From NCBI RefSeq assembly GCF_018139145.2, contig NC_059473.1:68740707-68804706 (forward strand): DNA of 64,000 nucleotides. The letters are read 5' to 3'. The position numbers were made by a program, and so were the translations under genes. Source of the DNA: Gymnogyps californianus (taxonomy: Eukaryota; Chordata; Aves; Accipitriformes; Cathartidae). Positions 1 to 13,810 of the stretch are shown in pieces (positions within the stretch are counted from its first letter, which is position 1; every line of letters starts with the position of its first letter). The notes under the pieces are model-generated. The model saw only the letters and a list, made by a program, of their open reading frames with translations. It was not told the origin of the DNA and did not search any database.

Positions 1-3000
1 AGAGAGGTTTCTAATGAACTTATCATGTAATTTCCATAACAAAGTGTGTAATTATTCCTCTTTTTTATTGTGGAGATTTAATATTGAGGAGTAGCCTCAG
101 GTCTATTGCTAAACCACATGCTACAATGAAGCTGTTGTTTTGTTTGATTTTAATTCTTAGACCTAACAAAAGGACACCCTGGCAGAGCTTGTTTAAAGTG
201 GAAAATTGGCTACATCCCTTGAAGCTCAAAGAAAATACAATTTATTATACAGTCTTCTCAATGTCTTCATAAGCATTGTCCATTTGCTGGAAAACCATGT
301 CAATAAATCAGCCACTAATTGTTGTTTGAAGGTCAAGCTAAAGGTTTTGTTTTTCTTGCAGTTGACTTCTGTAGGTGAAGAAACATTTGGCTTCATGGCT
401 AGACATTCTTGGAATTAATTTTCCACCAGTTCTTATGCTACTGAATGTCAAATATTTCTGCCTTTGAAACTGTCACATCATTCTGAGGAGCTAAATCTAA
501 TTGCCACCTCTTTGAAATATTTCTTTGAGCATTTCTGTGGCTTTTTAATTTTTGTCTGTATTCTTTCCTTTTCTGCCTTTGGCACTTTTTTTTTTTTTTT
601 GGCTCCAAAGACCGTTCTGAATCTAAAAGTGCCTTGTTAGGAGCCAGGCTAAAAACAAAAATTGCAAGTGAAGCTTCACCGCTGTATGCTGACTTCCTTA
701 ATACTTTAGAAAAGGGTCTTACCTGCCCCATTGGGCTGAGAGGGGGAGTGTGGTTGGCTGGGTGGAGAGGCAGCCACAAGAGTTTGCTTCACAGATGCAA
801 TAGTCTGCATGGGAATAGATGTAGTGGACAACTGGAGAGAGCAAGTATTGACAGGGGCTAACGAGAGGGATACAAAGGAGAGAGCAACCCTGGAAAGCTG
901 GCTGGCTGAGGGTTTCCAGGCTCTGGTTGTGGGCCCTGGGAGTGCTGTGGGAAGGGCTGTCCAAGAAAGGCAAGAGGCCGTGATGAGAGTCTGGCAGACA
1001 AGGTGACCTGGAGTCTGGATGACTTGAAAAGGAGCAAAGGTAATTACAAGGATGCAACACTTCCCTGATTTCATCTCATACAAGGAGCTGCTGGAGGGAA
1101 CTGCTGTACGTAGGACATTATCAGAGTTTCTTTCCCATCGCATGGGTTGAGTTATCGTATACCACTTGGCACCAGTCCCAGGGGACTGGCTGCACCAATG
1201 TGCATGAAGCTCTGGCTATGCAGCCCATTTCTTTGCTCCCCATGGTAAGTCACAGTAGAAGGCTGACACATCGCTCCCGGCACGGTGTGTGTTGCACCAT
1301 CCTTTCTGCTATGGCCACCGAGGCTCATCTCATGTACCAGCAGATGCCAATAGACATCTACACCTGGACTAATTGCCTAAACTCACTCTATAGTTACTGG
1401 GGAGAAACAGACACATCTAAAATGCAGTTCACCTCTTCCTAAGGCAGACATCTTACACAGGGCAGATGAATTCTCTCCCAACGTACCTATTTCTTTTCTT
1501 TGACTATAAAGGAAGTAGGCTCTGTAAGCCTCTAAAGTTAGTTTAGATGAATGCGCTCTGCATATCTGTAAGAACTAATTCTCTTTTTACAATGTCGACA
1601 TGGGCAACATTTGTTGGATTTTTGCTTCTTTCTACTATTTGTTCTTTTCCAGACTGCTAACTCTTTTTCATATTTTAATCTCCTTGCCTTTGTTATATGT
1701 ATGATGCACAATGTTTGTTGCTTCTCTGTTGCCTTGTTCATTTACTAGATACCAGCAACATGATTAGGTGCCAGTTCCATCACAAAATATTCACTCTGAA
1801 TTCACTGACTGAGCAAAAGTAGATCTTCTGCTGTAGATGTTGACATTTGGCCCAATGAATCCCACCCTAGGTGAGACTTCTTAGGTGCAGAGCCTGGCAT
1901 TTGCACAATATTTTAGAAGCAGAGAGAAATTCCACATCTTTTCCTGAAGAGCTAGTCTTCCACATGAGAGAGGCAATCAAAATAGCAAGGACCATGCAGC
2001 AGATTGGGAACAGATGATTTTAGAACAGAACTGGATTTTGGACAGGAGTGTTTGGATGTGTTGGATGGAAAAGAAAATCTGGGTCCATTCTTCTAAGGAA
2101 GGAAATGAAATCTTTGCACATAGACAGGAGAAAAGACTAAAATGAGAGACAGAAAGAGGATTAAGAATATAAGAAATGAGTGAGGGCAGTTTGGGGAGGG
2201 TGTCTATAAATCTCTCTCATCTCCTGCTCTGCTAGAGTCAGACCCAATTTTAGAAATGCCTGATGGTGCTCTCCTTCCTCGTGCCGCCGCTTCCCGCAGG
2301 CAGCTCATGGTGTCATGGTGTTGCCCCTGCCCACGTCCCTGAGGAGACAGCCTGGCCTCCAACAGCAGCCAAGGTGAAGGGGTGGGAGGGAAGGACTGCA
2401 CGGAGAGATGTGAAGAAACTGTTCAGCTCTGTTCAGATGGGAAGGGTTTGTACCCTACTGAGATCTAGAAAAACAAGTGGAAATTGTAGCCATAAGTTTT
2501 GAATAAATAAAATAAATATATTAAAAAAACAGTTCTGCAGTTCTAAGGAGAAAATAATATTTGATTAAAAGACAAAACATGTATGGGGTGACTTTTTCAT
2601 TTCCTGTTCATGATGAAGGTATTACTGACATTATTTAAGCTGTGTTGAAGACATATAACGAGAGTCTAAGCAGATATAAATGTTCTTTTGGAATGTTATT
2701 TATAGTTCCTTGGTACCCAATGCCAAACATTAATAAGGTTTATGAGAAACCAGTGGAGACTGTAAATTGTTAGGCTTCTAATTTAAATCATGTTGCTGAC
2801 TCCATTTGTTTCCTACACATTGATCTGACATTCAGATAAATCTGATGATAAAATTCTCCAAGCTAGAGAGAGATTTGTTTTCTGTCAGTGGGAATCTAAC
2901 TATTAGAAAGACAAGGAGTGAGGTTATTGGGAACAAAGCCACAGGCAGTAATATACCACACTTGAATACTTCTTTTTTATTTATTTAAATGTTACAGTAT

Positions 3001-5814
3001 TTGATAAATTGCTTATGCAGCCATTTAACTGACTCTTCTGGAAAGTGTTTATTTGCAGTCACCTCAATGTCAGCAGTGAAATGAGCTGGGACTGAAATTT
3101 CATTAAGAAAGTCATATTTCATTATTATGGCCCCAGCAATCATCACTCTGTATACATTAAGTACAGAACCTATAGAATGTTTAAATAATAATACAGCTAT
3201 GGCAAAAAATGGGCATGAATCAGACAGGATATTCACTGTTAATGCACTGGCCATACCAACAGCTTGGGCTCTTGTGGGACAAATAGCTGAAAGAGTATGT
3301 GGGTCTTTTAAACTTTGAATTTCCTTTGATTTGCCCATTTCACATTGCAGCCTTAATTTCCTTTAGTGCAAAGAAAACCTCAAGGTACCTGCTCTGTGCC
3401 AAACTGAGCCCTTCTGCTGTAAAACCTGAAGGAGAAGGCCAAAAAGGGAAGGAAAAGTTACGAGGATCCTCCTTATGATGTCTCCTCCGAACGTTTCCCT
3501 CAGGACAGAAGGTGGTTTCCCTCCTGTGAAGAGCGAGGTTACAGAGGTGGGTCAGTCCCCCGTCCCCTGGACAACCACAGATGTCCTGGGGACCTCCTGC
3601 TTTTGAAACTCCCACCATCTTATTTCCATTTTAGAGCAGCTAAATTCAGCCTTTTCCCAAACTCCTCTGTAATGTGTGTCTACAAACCAGCTTGCCCCAG
3701 TTCAGCTAAATCGGCTTAAGCATTTCTTCTCCCAGACTACAAGTCTACATTGTAAGGGTTTGGTATTCCTATGGAGGGACATGATTCAGAGCCTATGAAG
3801 CCAACAGAGAGAGGGACAGACAGACAAACAGGCAGGTAGGGCTGCAGCAGCCGTGCTGGCCCAAAACAGATGAAAGTCCACAGCACAAAGCTCAAGGCAG
3901 GGTAAGGCCCTGCTAGGAGGGACATTTTGCCCAGGTATAGTCTTGCACCTTAATTTTTCTTCCCGTCACATACCCTGTCACCTAAGTGGGCTGGTGCACC
4001 CCAAATGTCACACACTGACTCAGAAGCAAGCTGCAAAATTTGCATCTGACTGTGTTAGGAAGGTAACTATGGGTTTAGAAGTCTCATTTTGAGGAAACAA
4101 TATTTGGAAATAACAGTCTGTTAAGAATCAGGACATGGAGCACTTTTATGGCTTCTTATGCCTTAGAGAGAAAAGGATACGTGGAGTTTTATTCCTATTT
4201 TCTGTCAGTCAGAGAAGTCCTCAAGGAAAATTGGCATACAGAAATGAACACAATTTAGATATAGTAAATAAAATAAATCATAGAAGGTAGGGTTATATTG
4301 GGGTTTTTGTGTGCCTTTGAATATACCAGGCTGAACCAAATGAAAGTCAGAATATCACAGGAAAATGGGACCAAAGGGGACCTTGAAAGACAAGCAGCTC
4401 TTAGACAGCTTATCTACACCTTCCCTCCCAACAGTGTGATTCAAACCCTGCAGAAGTCGATGTGTGTCATAGGCTTCGGTGGCTTTAACTCAGCTCCTCA
4501 GTGTTTTACAGTCCCTTTGGAGCAAGAGAAATCTAGCTTGCCTCCTCCCATACACCAAATAAAGTTTCCAAAATGGCACCTCTGCCTTGCTGACTACACT
4601 CTTTTCTTTTTTAATTGTACACGTGTATCCCTGAGAAACCTCACTCCAAGTTCAGGATAAACTCATGTTTCCTCTGCTTGCCAGAAGAAAATGAAAAGTA
4701 AAGCCCCATCAATTTTATTGCTCATAATTGTGGATAAAATGCAATATATTTGGCTCATATAAATTTGCTAGCAAATTATATTCAATAAAACCCTGGTGAG
4801 CAATTTAAAAGCATAAATCCCCCCATGCTGAAAAAAAGCTCATAAATTATACAAGAAAAAGGAGTGATTTCATCAAAGAGCCAAGCTCTGCCCATGGAAT
4901 GTTTCAATAGTACTGGGTTTATAGTTTTCTGGGAGACGATTTATGATCCCTAATTTTCTGCAATAAAAAGCTCAGCGGGGATTCTCTGAATGAAATATCT
5001 TTTAACAAATAAATAAACAAAAAAAAAGTCCATCTGAGAGTGAATGCAGACAATGCCATTCTTGGAGAGCGGCCCCTTTTGTGTTCCTGTTCCAAAATTA
5101 ATCATGGAAGACCCTAATAAAGATTGCATAGTGAGAAAGGAAAGGAAGACCATTAGACTGAAATAAATACATTGCACAGTTGGAGAGGGCATTTTTAGAA
5201 ATAAATTCACCTGTGATACTTCATAGCCATTGTCTTTAAATAAGAATAAAATGATCAGACTGGTTTAAAGGAAAGGTTAAACATTTCCAAAACACACAGG
5301 GATGATTACATTATATAAATAACCTGGGGGGGGTTGTGTGTGAAGCCTGCGCACAGACATGATGTGTAGTCACAGCTAGATGCACAGAGAGATTCACTCA
5401 CTTCCCCTAATTTTAGGGCTCTGATTCACAGTCCTTGCCAAATTTAGTGGTGGTGGCTGAAGAGGTTACCGTTCCCATGGGCCATCAGTCACCAGCCAGC
5501 AGGGACCATGAATCAGAGCACGCATCTGTCGCAGGTCACAGACCAGGGCGCTAAGGTGAAGTGAGAACAACAAGATTTAAGTTAATATGCCAGGCTGTGA
5601 ATTATGACAGCTGAGGAGGAAACTTAATGTCTCTTTGACTGCTAAAGGGATGGGATAGAAAAAAATCTTCAATCACCTTTTAAAAACTCCCACATAAATC
5701 ACCAGGGTTGTGACCAAGAACTCCTGCTTTGAGAATCTGCTACTGGGTGGTAAGAGAGAGAAGATAATGGGCTGGATGGACATTTGCTGTAGTACATCAT
5801 GGTTGTTTCTCAAG
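1..5814. other. Intergenic, no gene recognised
   Basis: Unique AT-rich sequence with a poly-T run at about 587-600 and an A/T-rich (AATAA)n-like patch at about 2503-2526. The 4298-4660 plus frame (120 codons) and the 706-1143 minus frame (145 codons) look like chance: atypical composition and no recognisable motif. AT-rich 4740-4860, with several TAAAT/TTAAAA homeobox-type motifs, might be regulatory. Confidence 0.6.
3100..3330. promoter_or_regulatory. Stop-free on both strands; candidate conserved non-coding element
   Basis: The segment is open for 63 codons on plus and lies within a 117-codon frame on minus, but neither translation resembles a known protein. It ends with a CCTTTGAT TCF/LEF-like site at about 3324-3331. 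A conserved non-coding element is possible; a gene is not supported. Confidence 0.2.
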
Positions 5815-5940
5815 ATGTTATTATTCTCATTTTATTGATAAGCTGAGGCATATGAAGATGTAAAGACCTGTGTGAATGATCAGACAAGCAGACTGACAAT
5901 ACTGGGATCTGAGTGCATTATCCTACATGTCAGACTGAGG
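5815..5940 (-). mobile_element. MIR-like CORE-SINE remnant
   Basis: The plus strand reads TTATTCTCATTTTATTGATA then AGCTGAGGCATATGAAGATG and ACTGGGATCTGAGTGC. This is the reverse complement of the MIR core, which in that orientation has the form ATTTTACAGATGAGGAAACT, then GAGGCACAGAG, then GCTGGGATT. It is heavily diverged. Confidence 0.7.
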
Positions 5941-8404
5941 ACTGTCCTCCCTCTCTACCATACTATTCATCCGTACATAGTCCATGATCCTAGTACACAG
6001 GGATAAGGATAGCCACCAGGATAAGTGGGAGCAGTGAAAGTACCTGCTGCAGGGTACCTACATTGCTGGGGTCAGCAGCAAACACTCAAAATCTCTCGCT
6101 GTCCCTCCAGACTTCCAGACTTTGAGAAATAGAAAAAGGGTGAAGGTGGAGTTCAGGTACATTTCCCATTTCTATCCATTGGATTTTCCCTGTTTATTTC
6201 TCCTGTGTGAGGGCTCCAATGTAGGCCCCCAAGCTTTCAACTTCCATGGCAAAAAATATGGACACAGGCAATTAGGGGCTGATGCAATGCCCACGCAAGC
6301 CTATAGATGAAAGGACTCTATTGCCTTTGCTAAGTATTAGATTGAGCCCTTGCCTAAACCCACGTAATACAAATGAAAAGAAAATGATCAAAAACGTTTT
6401 GACAGCAAACAATGGGCAGAAAAGGTTGGTGAAGATATTTGACTGACCAGTCTTTTCCTCATCAAGTTTTATTATGAAATAGAACAAGAATTGCTGAAAA
6501 TAACCTTGGTTCAACCAACTCTTTCTTATATAGCACAGCAGATTCAGTTGACAGAGCTTCAGGAAAGAGGGGTAAGAAAACTGCAGCAAGGAGGAGGATT
6601 TTTCAAGAAATTAATTTAAACTCACATTGCAGCTCTGGAAGACTACCAGCTAAGAGTGCTGAGGCAGAACAGCTGGCTGAAAGGAAGGAAGTGTGTCTTT
6701 GGAAAGGTAATTTGTAAGTATTAAGCATGCAAGATTTGCTACCTATCATCTATCCCTGCTCCAAAACACTTTACAAGCACCGGGCATTTTGCCCATGTCT
6801 GTCCGGCAGGATCTGGGAGTACTTCCTAGCTCCTCTGCCTAGGTATTCACGCCAGCTATATCCAATGCTATGTTGGGAGCAGACCCAACTACAGACTGGT
6901 CCACTCCATCCCATGGAGTGGAAACCCCGACTTACGGCCCAGGAGGTAACTGCAAAGTGCCCCTGCTGCACCCCTGATCTGGGCAGAGAGTATGTGCCTG
7001 GAGCTAACTTACCCCATACTCTTACAACATTTGTGGCTGAAGCAGACCAGGAAAGGCATTCATCAACACCTCATTCATTGTTCCCCTAGAAAAAAAAGAA
7101 ATAGACTGCAGCTTGATCATTCACTGCTCTTACAGAGTTGGCTTTTTGTTGTTTTTTTTTTTTCTTCCCTGAGGATCTGGTCTGTATTTCTGATTGATCA
7201 AGAATGCAAAATAAGACTTTTTTTTGCAGGTATCAGTAAGTGTTCTAGTTATCTACAGATATTCCAGTAAATATATCTATATCATTTTCATCCACTACTG
7301 ATACCAAAGAGACTTTAGGGAATGTATACATGTAGCCATATATTAACACGTCTACTTGGCATCCCAGCGTATCAAAAAAGTAGCATTTTCTTATGCAGAC
7401 AGTGGTATCTGGCTTCTGTACCAAATAGCAATAACATTTATTTGACATAAGTAGAAACATCCCTACAAAACAACAGCTCCCCACAAAATAAAGGCATTCA
7501 AAACTAGAGCGCTCTGATCCATTCAGTCAGCTGACTAGATTAAATTTCAGGGACAAAATGAAATTTCTTTTTTATGCATCTTGGAGATCATTCTAACATT
7601 TCAATAAATGAGACTTATCACTGATGCTGCAGTGTCCTAGTGTGTCCCCTGAAGTACATCAAGTGGCTGACCTAGGCAGGAGCTGTTTCTGCTTAGGAAT
7701 AGCTATTCCTGAAAGGGCCTTTTAAACACTCCTTCTGTGGATCTGTCCAGGACTTTGACACAACTCGGGGGAGGGGGGAGAAAACGCCATCTCTTAGTTA
7801 TTTATCTTGATCCACAGAATAGATCCAAACCAACCCTCCAGACTTTTAGTTGATCCCATATGGAAACTCAGGTCAATAAACATGGTAATTATTCATGGCA
7901 TTGTGAAGCCTTACTGCATTAGTACAGGCTCCCAATGATCTGCAACAATAAAAATAGGATTTTTGGAACAACCTGCCCATTATTAGTGCCTAAAATAGCA
8001 GAGCTGGATCCCCAGAATAGGTTATGTTCAGAGAAGTGAAGGAACCCTGCCTGAAAGCTTTCCCTTTTTCTTGTTCAGCACAATCTAACTGACCTACAAG
8101 AGATCTTGCAGCTACTAAAAAAGGAACCAAGCAAATAAGAAGCTGATTCCTGAAATTGAAATGCATAAGAGGACATCCAAAAGGAGACAAAACAACTAAA
8201 AGGCAAATGTACACCAGGCATAAAAGAAGCAACTTGAGTTGGAGAGCAGTCTGCATATATAGACTGAACACAGCTAGAGACGTAACGCCTGGGGAGGGGT
8301 CCAGCTTGAACAAACAGCCTCACAGGCAGCATGCGTAAAATGCAGGGTAACATTTTTGCATAGTGTGTTCTATAGTAAAGTGAGAGTCATAAACATCCCA
8401 GAAA

Positions 8405-8550
8405 CAAGGCTGGAAAGGATCTCAAGAAGTCATTTACTCCATGATTTTAATGTGAGGCAGGATAAATACAGCTGAGAGTGTATGTTCGATCTGTTCTTAA
8501 AAATCTCTAATAAAGGTCAAGCCACGGATGTACGTGGAGAGTAAGGGAAG
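8405..8550 (-). mobile_element. Ancient diverged CR1 fragment
   Basis: GGCTGGAAAGGATCTCAAGA, then AGTCATTTACTCC and TGTTCTTAAAAATCTCTAAT, parallel the reverse-complement CR1 3' region (GGAAGGGACCT, GTCATCTAGTCC, CTTAAAAACCTCTA). Divergence is far greater than in the 32-kb copy, so it belongs to a much older CR1 generation. Confidence 0.5.
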
Positions 8551-9139
8551 GAAATTAATTCAAAACACACTACCTGCCTTGCAAATGGCTGGGTTCCCCA
8601 AGCTGACCTACATATTACATGCAAAGTTTCTTTATTGAAGCAATAAGCTACGTCTTTATTGTCAGTTACAACCAGAAGTACTGGGTGTTGGGATCAGATC
8701 ACCAGTGCTAATGCTGGGTGCCCTTATTTTCTCCAGAAGAGTCAGAAGAGGATAAGGAAGAAGTGGGAAATGCCTCCTTTGAATAAGAAATCTACTGTTA
8801 GTGGCACAAGAACAAGAGATATATCTCAGTATGACAATGAGTTGGCAACTGGATCCTGATGGCTCTTCAATGTATCCAGGAACTTCCCAGAGTCACAGGC
8901 CATGGCACTGACCAGCCGTGAATCATGAGTTATGATCCTGAAGTCAGCCTCAGCAAGGTCAAGATGTCCCCACATCATTCAGATTTAATGCAAAGGTTAT
9001 TTTTGTTTGTGATGATTGTTTCTGAGAGCTGAAGGCATAGGAGATTCTTCCCAAATTTTGTGAAGGTATGTTCCAAGACCCAAATGCCATACAATCAATA
9101 TTCAGCAGCACCCAACCACTAAGGCTTATGAGAGGAAAA

Positions 9140-9168
9140 TATTAAAGGGAAAGGAAAGGAAAGAAATG
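9140..9168 (+). repeat. (GGAAA)n short tandem repeat
   Basis: AAAGGGAAAGGAAAGGAAAG, a short purine pentamer array. Confidence 0.7.
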
Positions 9169-11835
9169 CTCAACAGTAAAAACAGGTGTTTACTAAATAA
9201 GCCATAAGTGAGCCAGGGACCTCTGGCCTCAATATCATGGTGTACTTATTCCTTTCTCCACTTAATTTGAGACGTAAGAAGGCTGAAAATGGCTGAAAAG
9301 GAAGACAGAGCAAGAAGGGACTGTATGCTTTACCGAGGGCCAGTTCTAGGATGCCCATGGAAGTGATTCAATAGAAAGCAAGAGAAAGAATACCTGGAAG
9401 GAGTGCACTAACCTGCCTACGTGCCTGCTGGGGCAATCAGACATCTCACGGTGATTCTGGGCTACAGTGAGACAAATCGGTGCTGATGTTCATGCCAAGC
9501 CACAGATACCACACTCAATTTGTTAGGGAATAACCCCAGGTCTTTCCAGCAAAATATTCACTCCTTCCATATCCTGTCAGTGAGCAATATGGAAAAATTT
9601 CCCTCTAACGGGTGAGTGCTGTGTCCTAAAACAAGACTGGGAAACCATAGCTTCTACTTCGTGCATGAAAGTACTGGACAATTAGAAACTCAGCTGAACC
9701 ATGCAGATTGTCTGCTGATGAGGGTAGACACTTATTAAAAAAGCGTGGAGGAATTTATTCTTTGAAGTTTACAGCTGTTGCCATTTCAACCACAAGGCCA
9801 AGTTTACATCCATGACAGCAGAAAAACACAGCACAGAAAAAAGAGATCCAGCTTGCTAATTACATGACCATTTTCCACCTTTCTGAGGGAGGCTTTTGTT
9901 TCCTTCTATTTCAGTGGCTTTGTCAGGACAAAAGATGATTTGTTTGGTACCCCAGGAAGATGAAGTCTCTTGTTGTTCCCCAAGATGGGGTAGCTGGGAC
10001 AGGAGGAGTGTCTTGGAGCAGTTTCTGTCCCCTCTGGGTGGGAGGCCAGGCTGTTTTCAGTATGAGTGGGATTGCTAGTCTCTCCTCTCCGTAATGCCTT
10101 CCTCCCTCCACACTCCCCATAAAACTACCTCTACCAAAAACGTACTTCCCTCCCAGAGGGGAGTCAGGATGGGACTCAACTGGAGATGAAAGAGCACATT
10201 AGTGTCCATGCTTATTTTCTTTTTGGGTTACCTGTTAAGATCCAGCAAAGACTCTGGAGATGTGTTTTTCTTGTTACCTGGATAAAAAGCTTATGCTCTC
10301 TAGCCACTGCAATGTCTCTCTGACGTCATGCGTTTAATGCAGTCCATTGAACAAATGGTAGCAACCTTCCACTACCTTGATGTTATAGCCTTGATTAAAC
10401 TGAGCTGCTGCATGTTTGTACTTCACCTCAGAGCTCTGTGATGTCTTCACTGTTGTTCCAAAATCAGTGAAACAAGATTAAGACCATCCGAGACCAAACC
10501 TTAACATTGCCACATGGCCCCAGTTCAAATCTCCTTAACAAAACCTTCTCGGAAACATCCCTGAACATGTAGGTTGCTTAGTCTGATCAGAAGAGCACAG
10601 GTGTCGGGGCAGGCGTCTCTCTACATTCATCATGCTGCACGACTCTAAAGTTGATGTCCTAGGGACATCTGTATATGTGATGGACGAGGAACAGCCTATT
10701 GCATATTTGGCTGGGTAGTGCATGGTGTGATGGACAAAGAGCTACTCCACAATAATTTTAACAGTGTGCGTTGGCCTAATAACTGTTTATTGCACAAATA
10801 TTTTGGTTAAGTTTAATAGCAGGCTGTAAGGAAAACAATCAGAAAGGAAGAAAACTGGCTTGAACTCAGCCAGCCCTGCAGTTAACACAGGACAATGGGA
10901 AAGTCATGGGCTCGCAGGAGTCTGGTTCAGCTTCCTGCAGGGCCTACTGAACTGGTTGGGAAAAACAGAGCCAAAAGTCTGACAACCGAGAAGCACGAAT
11001 GAACTCTGGCTGCATCAGCAGGACCCTCTTTTCAGAGCCAGGGAGATCTTGAGGAGCTGTTCAGGGGCACCAGACCGAGACTCAGGCACTCGCTGTAGTG
11101 TCTGCAGAAGTGAGACCTGCCTCAGTTGCCAAAGGGGCAGAGCTTTGGATAACTTGGAGGACAGAGAAGAATTGCTGATTTTATAAATGCTTTTTGGAAA
11201 AAGAAACAATACTATAGTTTTGAGAAAGTGGTTTTGACATTTTGTGGGCATCATTTGTCACACTATCCCTGAGGGAAAGTCCACAGGCATCCAAACACGG
11301 CTGGACATTTTGGTGAAACCTTTTCTCCCTGTACTGCAGCCCCTGGCAACTCAAGGAGAGACAAGACCCAAACTCTTGAAATCTCCTCCAGCTGGCCAAG
11401 GCTCAATGCCCAAGGTGAGGTCAAGACTCAGTTGCCGGTAACAAACTCTGGTGGGACTATGGATGTAGAGGCCGCCCTGTGAACCCCAGAGTGCAGCTGG
11501 TTCTGGATCACCCTCGTCAGACACTGGCAGTTGGGTCCTCCACATCTCTCCTGCCAAGGAGAGCATCAGACAGTGCCTGAGGTCTGAGCCAAACTGTTTT
11601 CTTCCCCTCTTGTGGGCTTTGCAGCCCGTCAAGAGTCCCAACACCAGAGGGGCAGAAGCGTTGCTAGTCCTGCAGTCAGCCTGAGTGGGACAGTGTGTGC
11701 TTGAACAGATGCACAGGGCAAGCTTATACCATCAGGAGAAAGCATTGCCTATTGGTGAAGAAGGTAATACCTCTTGCTAGGACCTAGTATCCTTTGCTCT
11801 ACTCCAAATAAGTAAGCTAGGCTAGTTTAAGTCAC

Positions 11836-11910
11836 CTGAAACCATGTTTAATCTATTAGCATATTAATGATTTTGCATTACATTTGCAATGTGGTATATA
11901 CCAGGCTTGC
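11836..11910. promoter_or_regulatory. Candidate regulatory block with POU-like site
   Basis: GCATATTAATGA at 11859-11870 fits a class III POU spacing (GCAT, gap, TAAT). Nearby TTTTGCATTACATTTGCAAT supplies further octamer-like half sites. Motif evidence only. Confidence 0.2.
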
Positions 11911-13511
11911 TCAGTTCCTGCTTTCCAGCTCCAGGGCAGTAACAAGAAGTGCTAATGCATATCCTCCTCGTGATCATTTAGAGTGTATCCTCACAGCATT
12001 GCTTCTCCATGCTGCATTTCAGAACTAGCAGTTCTCCTCTTCCAAAACCAAACTGCTTATTTAGATGAAATTTCATTGAGACTTCTGTGGGCATTATAGA
12101 CGTGCATCAGTAAGAAAGGACACAGCCCTTGCTGGACAACAGCGAACACTCACTGGCTTAATGTATATGAGGACAAGTGACTGCTAGGTCATATTTAATT
12201 TACCCTTACCACACTAACCATAATTCTGTCTAACCAGAAGAAAACATTGCATGATAGGGAAAACAGGCAGACCACAAACTAAGTATACACCACAAAATCC
12301 TGTACAGCATGTTGAGTAAGCAGATGCCACTGGAAGGAAAGTACAATACGGTAGGTACTGAAAACCTTCAACTGACATCTGCATTTCTTTATTTCTGTCT
12401 AAAGGTCTCCTTTAATAGCTGGCTTCATGATCTCATTTTTATTCTTTCAGATGTAAAATGGTGATAGCTTATATCTGCAGTTCTCTGAAAGACATTTTTC
12501 TCCTGTTCAGAAAATCAGGTATCTTCTTGTTACAGGTGAATTAATGTTCATCTGATAGACAATTTCTGACCAACACTGGTGGGTTACTTTAGAGAAGGTC
12601 ATATATGATCATAAAGAAAACAACATTTAGCTGAAGAAAGAATCAGCAGCAAAAACAAAAGGTTTGTAACCTTAGATAACCTAAGCAGCACCTTGTCCCT
12701 TAGCAGGGAGCTAATCTTGAAAAGCAATACTAACAAGGGAAGAACTGGCCCATAAGAGCAGTAATCTTTTCTCTTCTGTCCATAATTGCGCATAGAAACC
12801 ACAGCTCAAAATCTCAGCAGGGAGATGGATGCCGAGTACCTCATGCTTTGGATGCACAACTTGAGAAATATTACGGGGGCCCAATTTTAAGGAGCCCTCT
12901 CAAAAATCAGGCTTTGTTTTGGACATCATAAGCTATTCAGCATCACCAGTCAGATGCTAAGATCTTGGCTAGAGAGTACATCTTCCTATAAGCAGTATGC
13001 ACATCTTCACAACAGGAACTCAGTCTGCTGTTTGTAATGCTTGGCATTCTGACCTCAAGTAAATACACCAAGTAATCTGCAGGATATGTCTCTGAGCATG
13101 CTTACACGGTAATAATGATGTTAAAGTAGAACAGTCGTATGATTTATTATGCCTTGTGAAATAAAGCAAAGCCAATCTCTTCCCACCACGGGAAGTACCA
13201 TCACAGTAGAAAATGGAAACAAGAAAAAATGAAGTACCACCCAGGCCTGGTTCAAACATGCAAACTTTCTAATAAAATATCAGAACCAGATGCTGCTAAA
13301 GATGAGTGATAATTAAAGAAGATAAATTAAAGAAATGTTTTTCCAGGGAATGACTCTACTGCACACAAATTGTTTCAGCATGGGGAAAAAAAATATAATA
13401 AAATTACTGCTGCTGCCTGTTTTCAAAAGTTTCCATTAATGAGTCAAGGCAGGTTCCCTGCTAAATTCCCTCATATCCAGGCTCCCTCTTTGCCTCTGTT
13501 GGTTTAATCTC

Positions 13512-13600
13512 GGTGTGGTTTAGCAGAGTGAGCAGAGGACTGAGCGCCAGGAACTCGGTTCCAGCCCTGACTCACTGTGTGGGCTCCCTTATGTCATGCT
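13512..13600 (+). mobile_element. MIR-like SINE 5' fragment
   Basis: The tRNA-derived head is recognisable: GTGGTTTAGCAGAGTGAGCA, then AACTCGGTTCCAGCCCTGAC and TCACTGTGTGGGCTCC. The GGTTCCAGCCC segment corresponds to the B-box region of the SINE. Only the 5' part is visible. Confidence 0.6.
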
Positions 13601-13752
13601 CAGGGCAGGTCAGCCCTGGAAAGCACATCTCTGAAAACGGTCTTGAGGGGTCCAGAGCCTGACGGTCTCCCCACTCTCCATGTCAGACCTGCATAGTTCA
13701 CCAGAGGTTTTCCCCTGACTGCCAGCCCAGCAAACTGATCTCAGGCTAAGCC

Positions 13753-13810
13753 GGTGTAATGTGATTTTTTTTCGGTCTGGTGTAATGTGATTTTTTTTTG
13801 GTCTGGTGTC
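13753..13810 (+). repeat. 26-bp tandem duplication
   Basis: Two 26-bp units (13753-13778, 13779-13804), each beginning GGTGTAATGTGA followed by a T run and ending GGTCT, differ at one position (C to T). A third copy starts GGTGT at 13805 and then diverges. The near-identity implies a recent slippage event. Confidence 0.9.

Larger units (their letters stand above)
5941..13511. other. Intergenic, only old repeat relics
   Basis: Apart from the diverged CR1 and short GGAAA array, nothing gene-like is recognised. Frames such as 7990-8313 and 8075-8353 (minus) overlap each other in different phases, the mark of chance openness. Confidence 0.6.

Noticed and set aside
706..1143. 145-codon minus ORF, with a 113-codon overlapping one
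   Set aside because: Ser/Pro/Thr-rich with no motif, two overlapping frames open on the same strand, and no splice or start context. Probably chance in a moderately GC-rich stretch.
7990..8353. Two overlapping minus-strand ORFs with hydrophobic runs
   Set aside because: Different frames over the same DNA, no recognisable domain, no conserved splice context. The hydrophobic runs reflect T-rich sequence.
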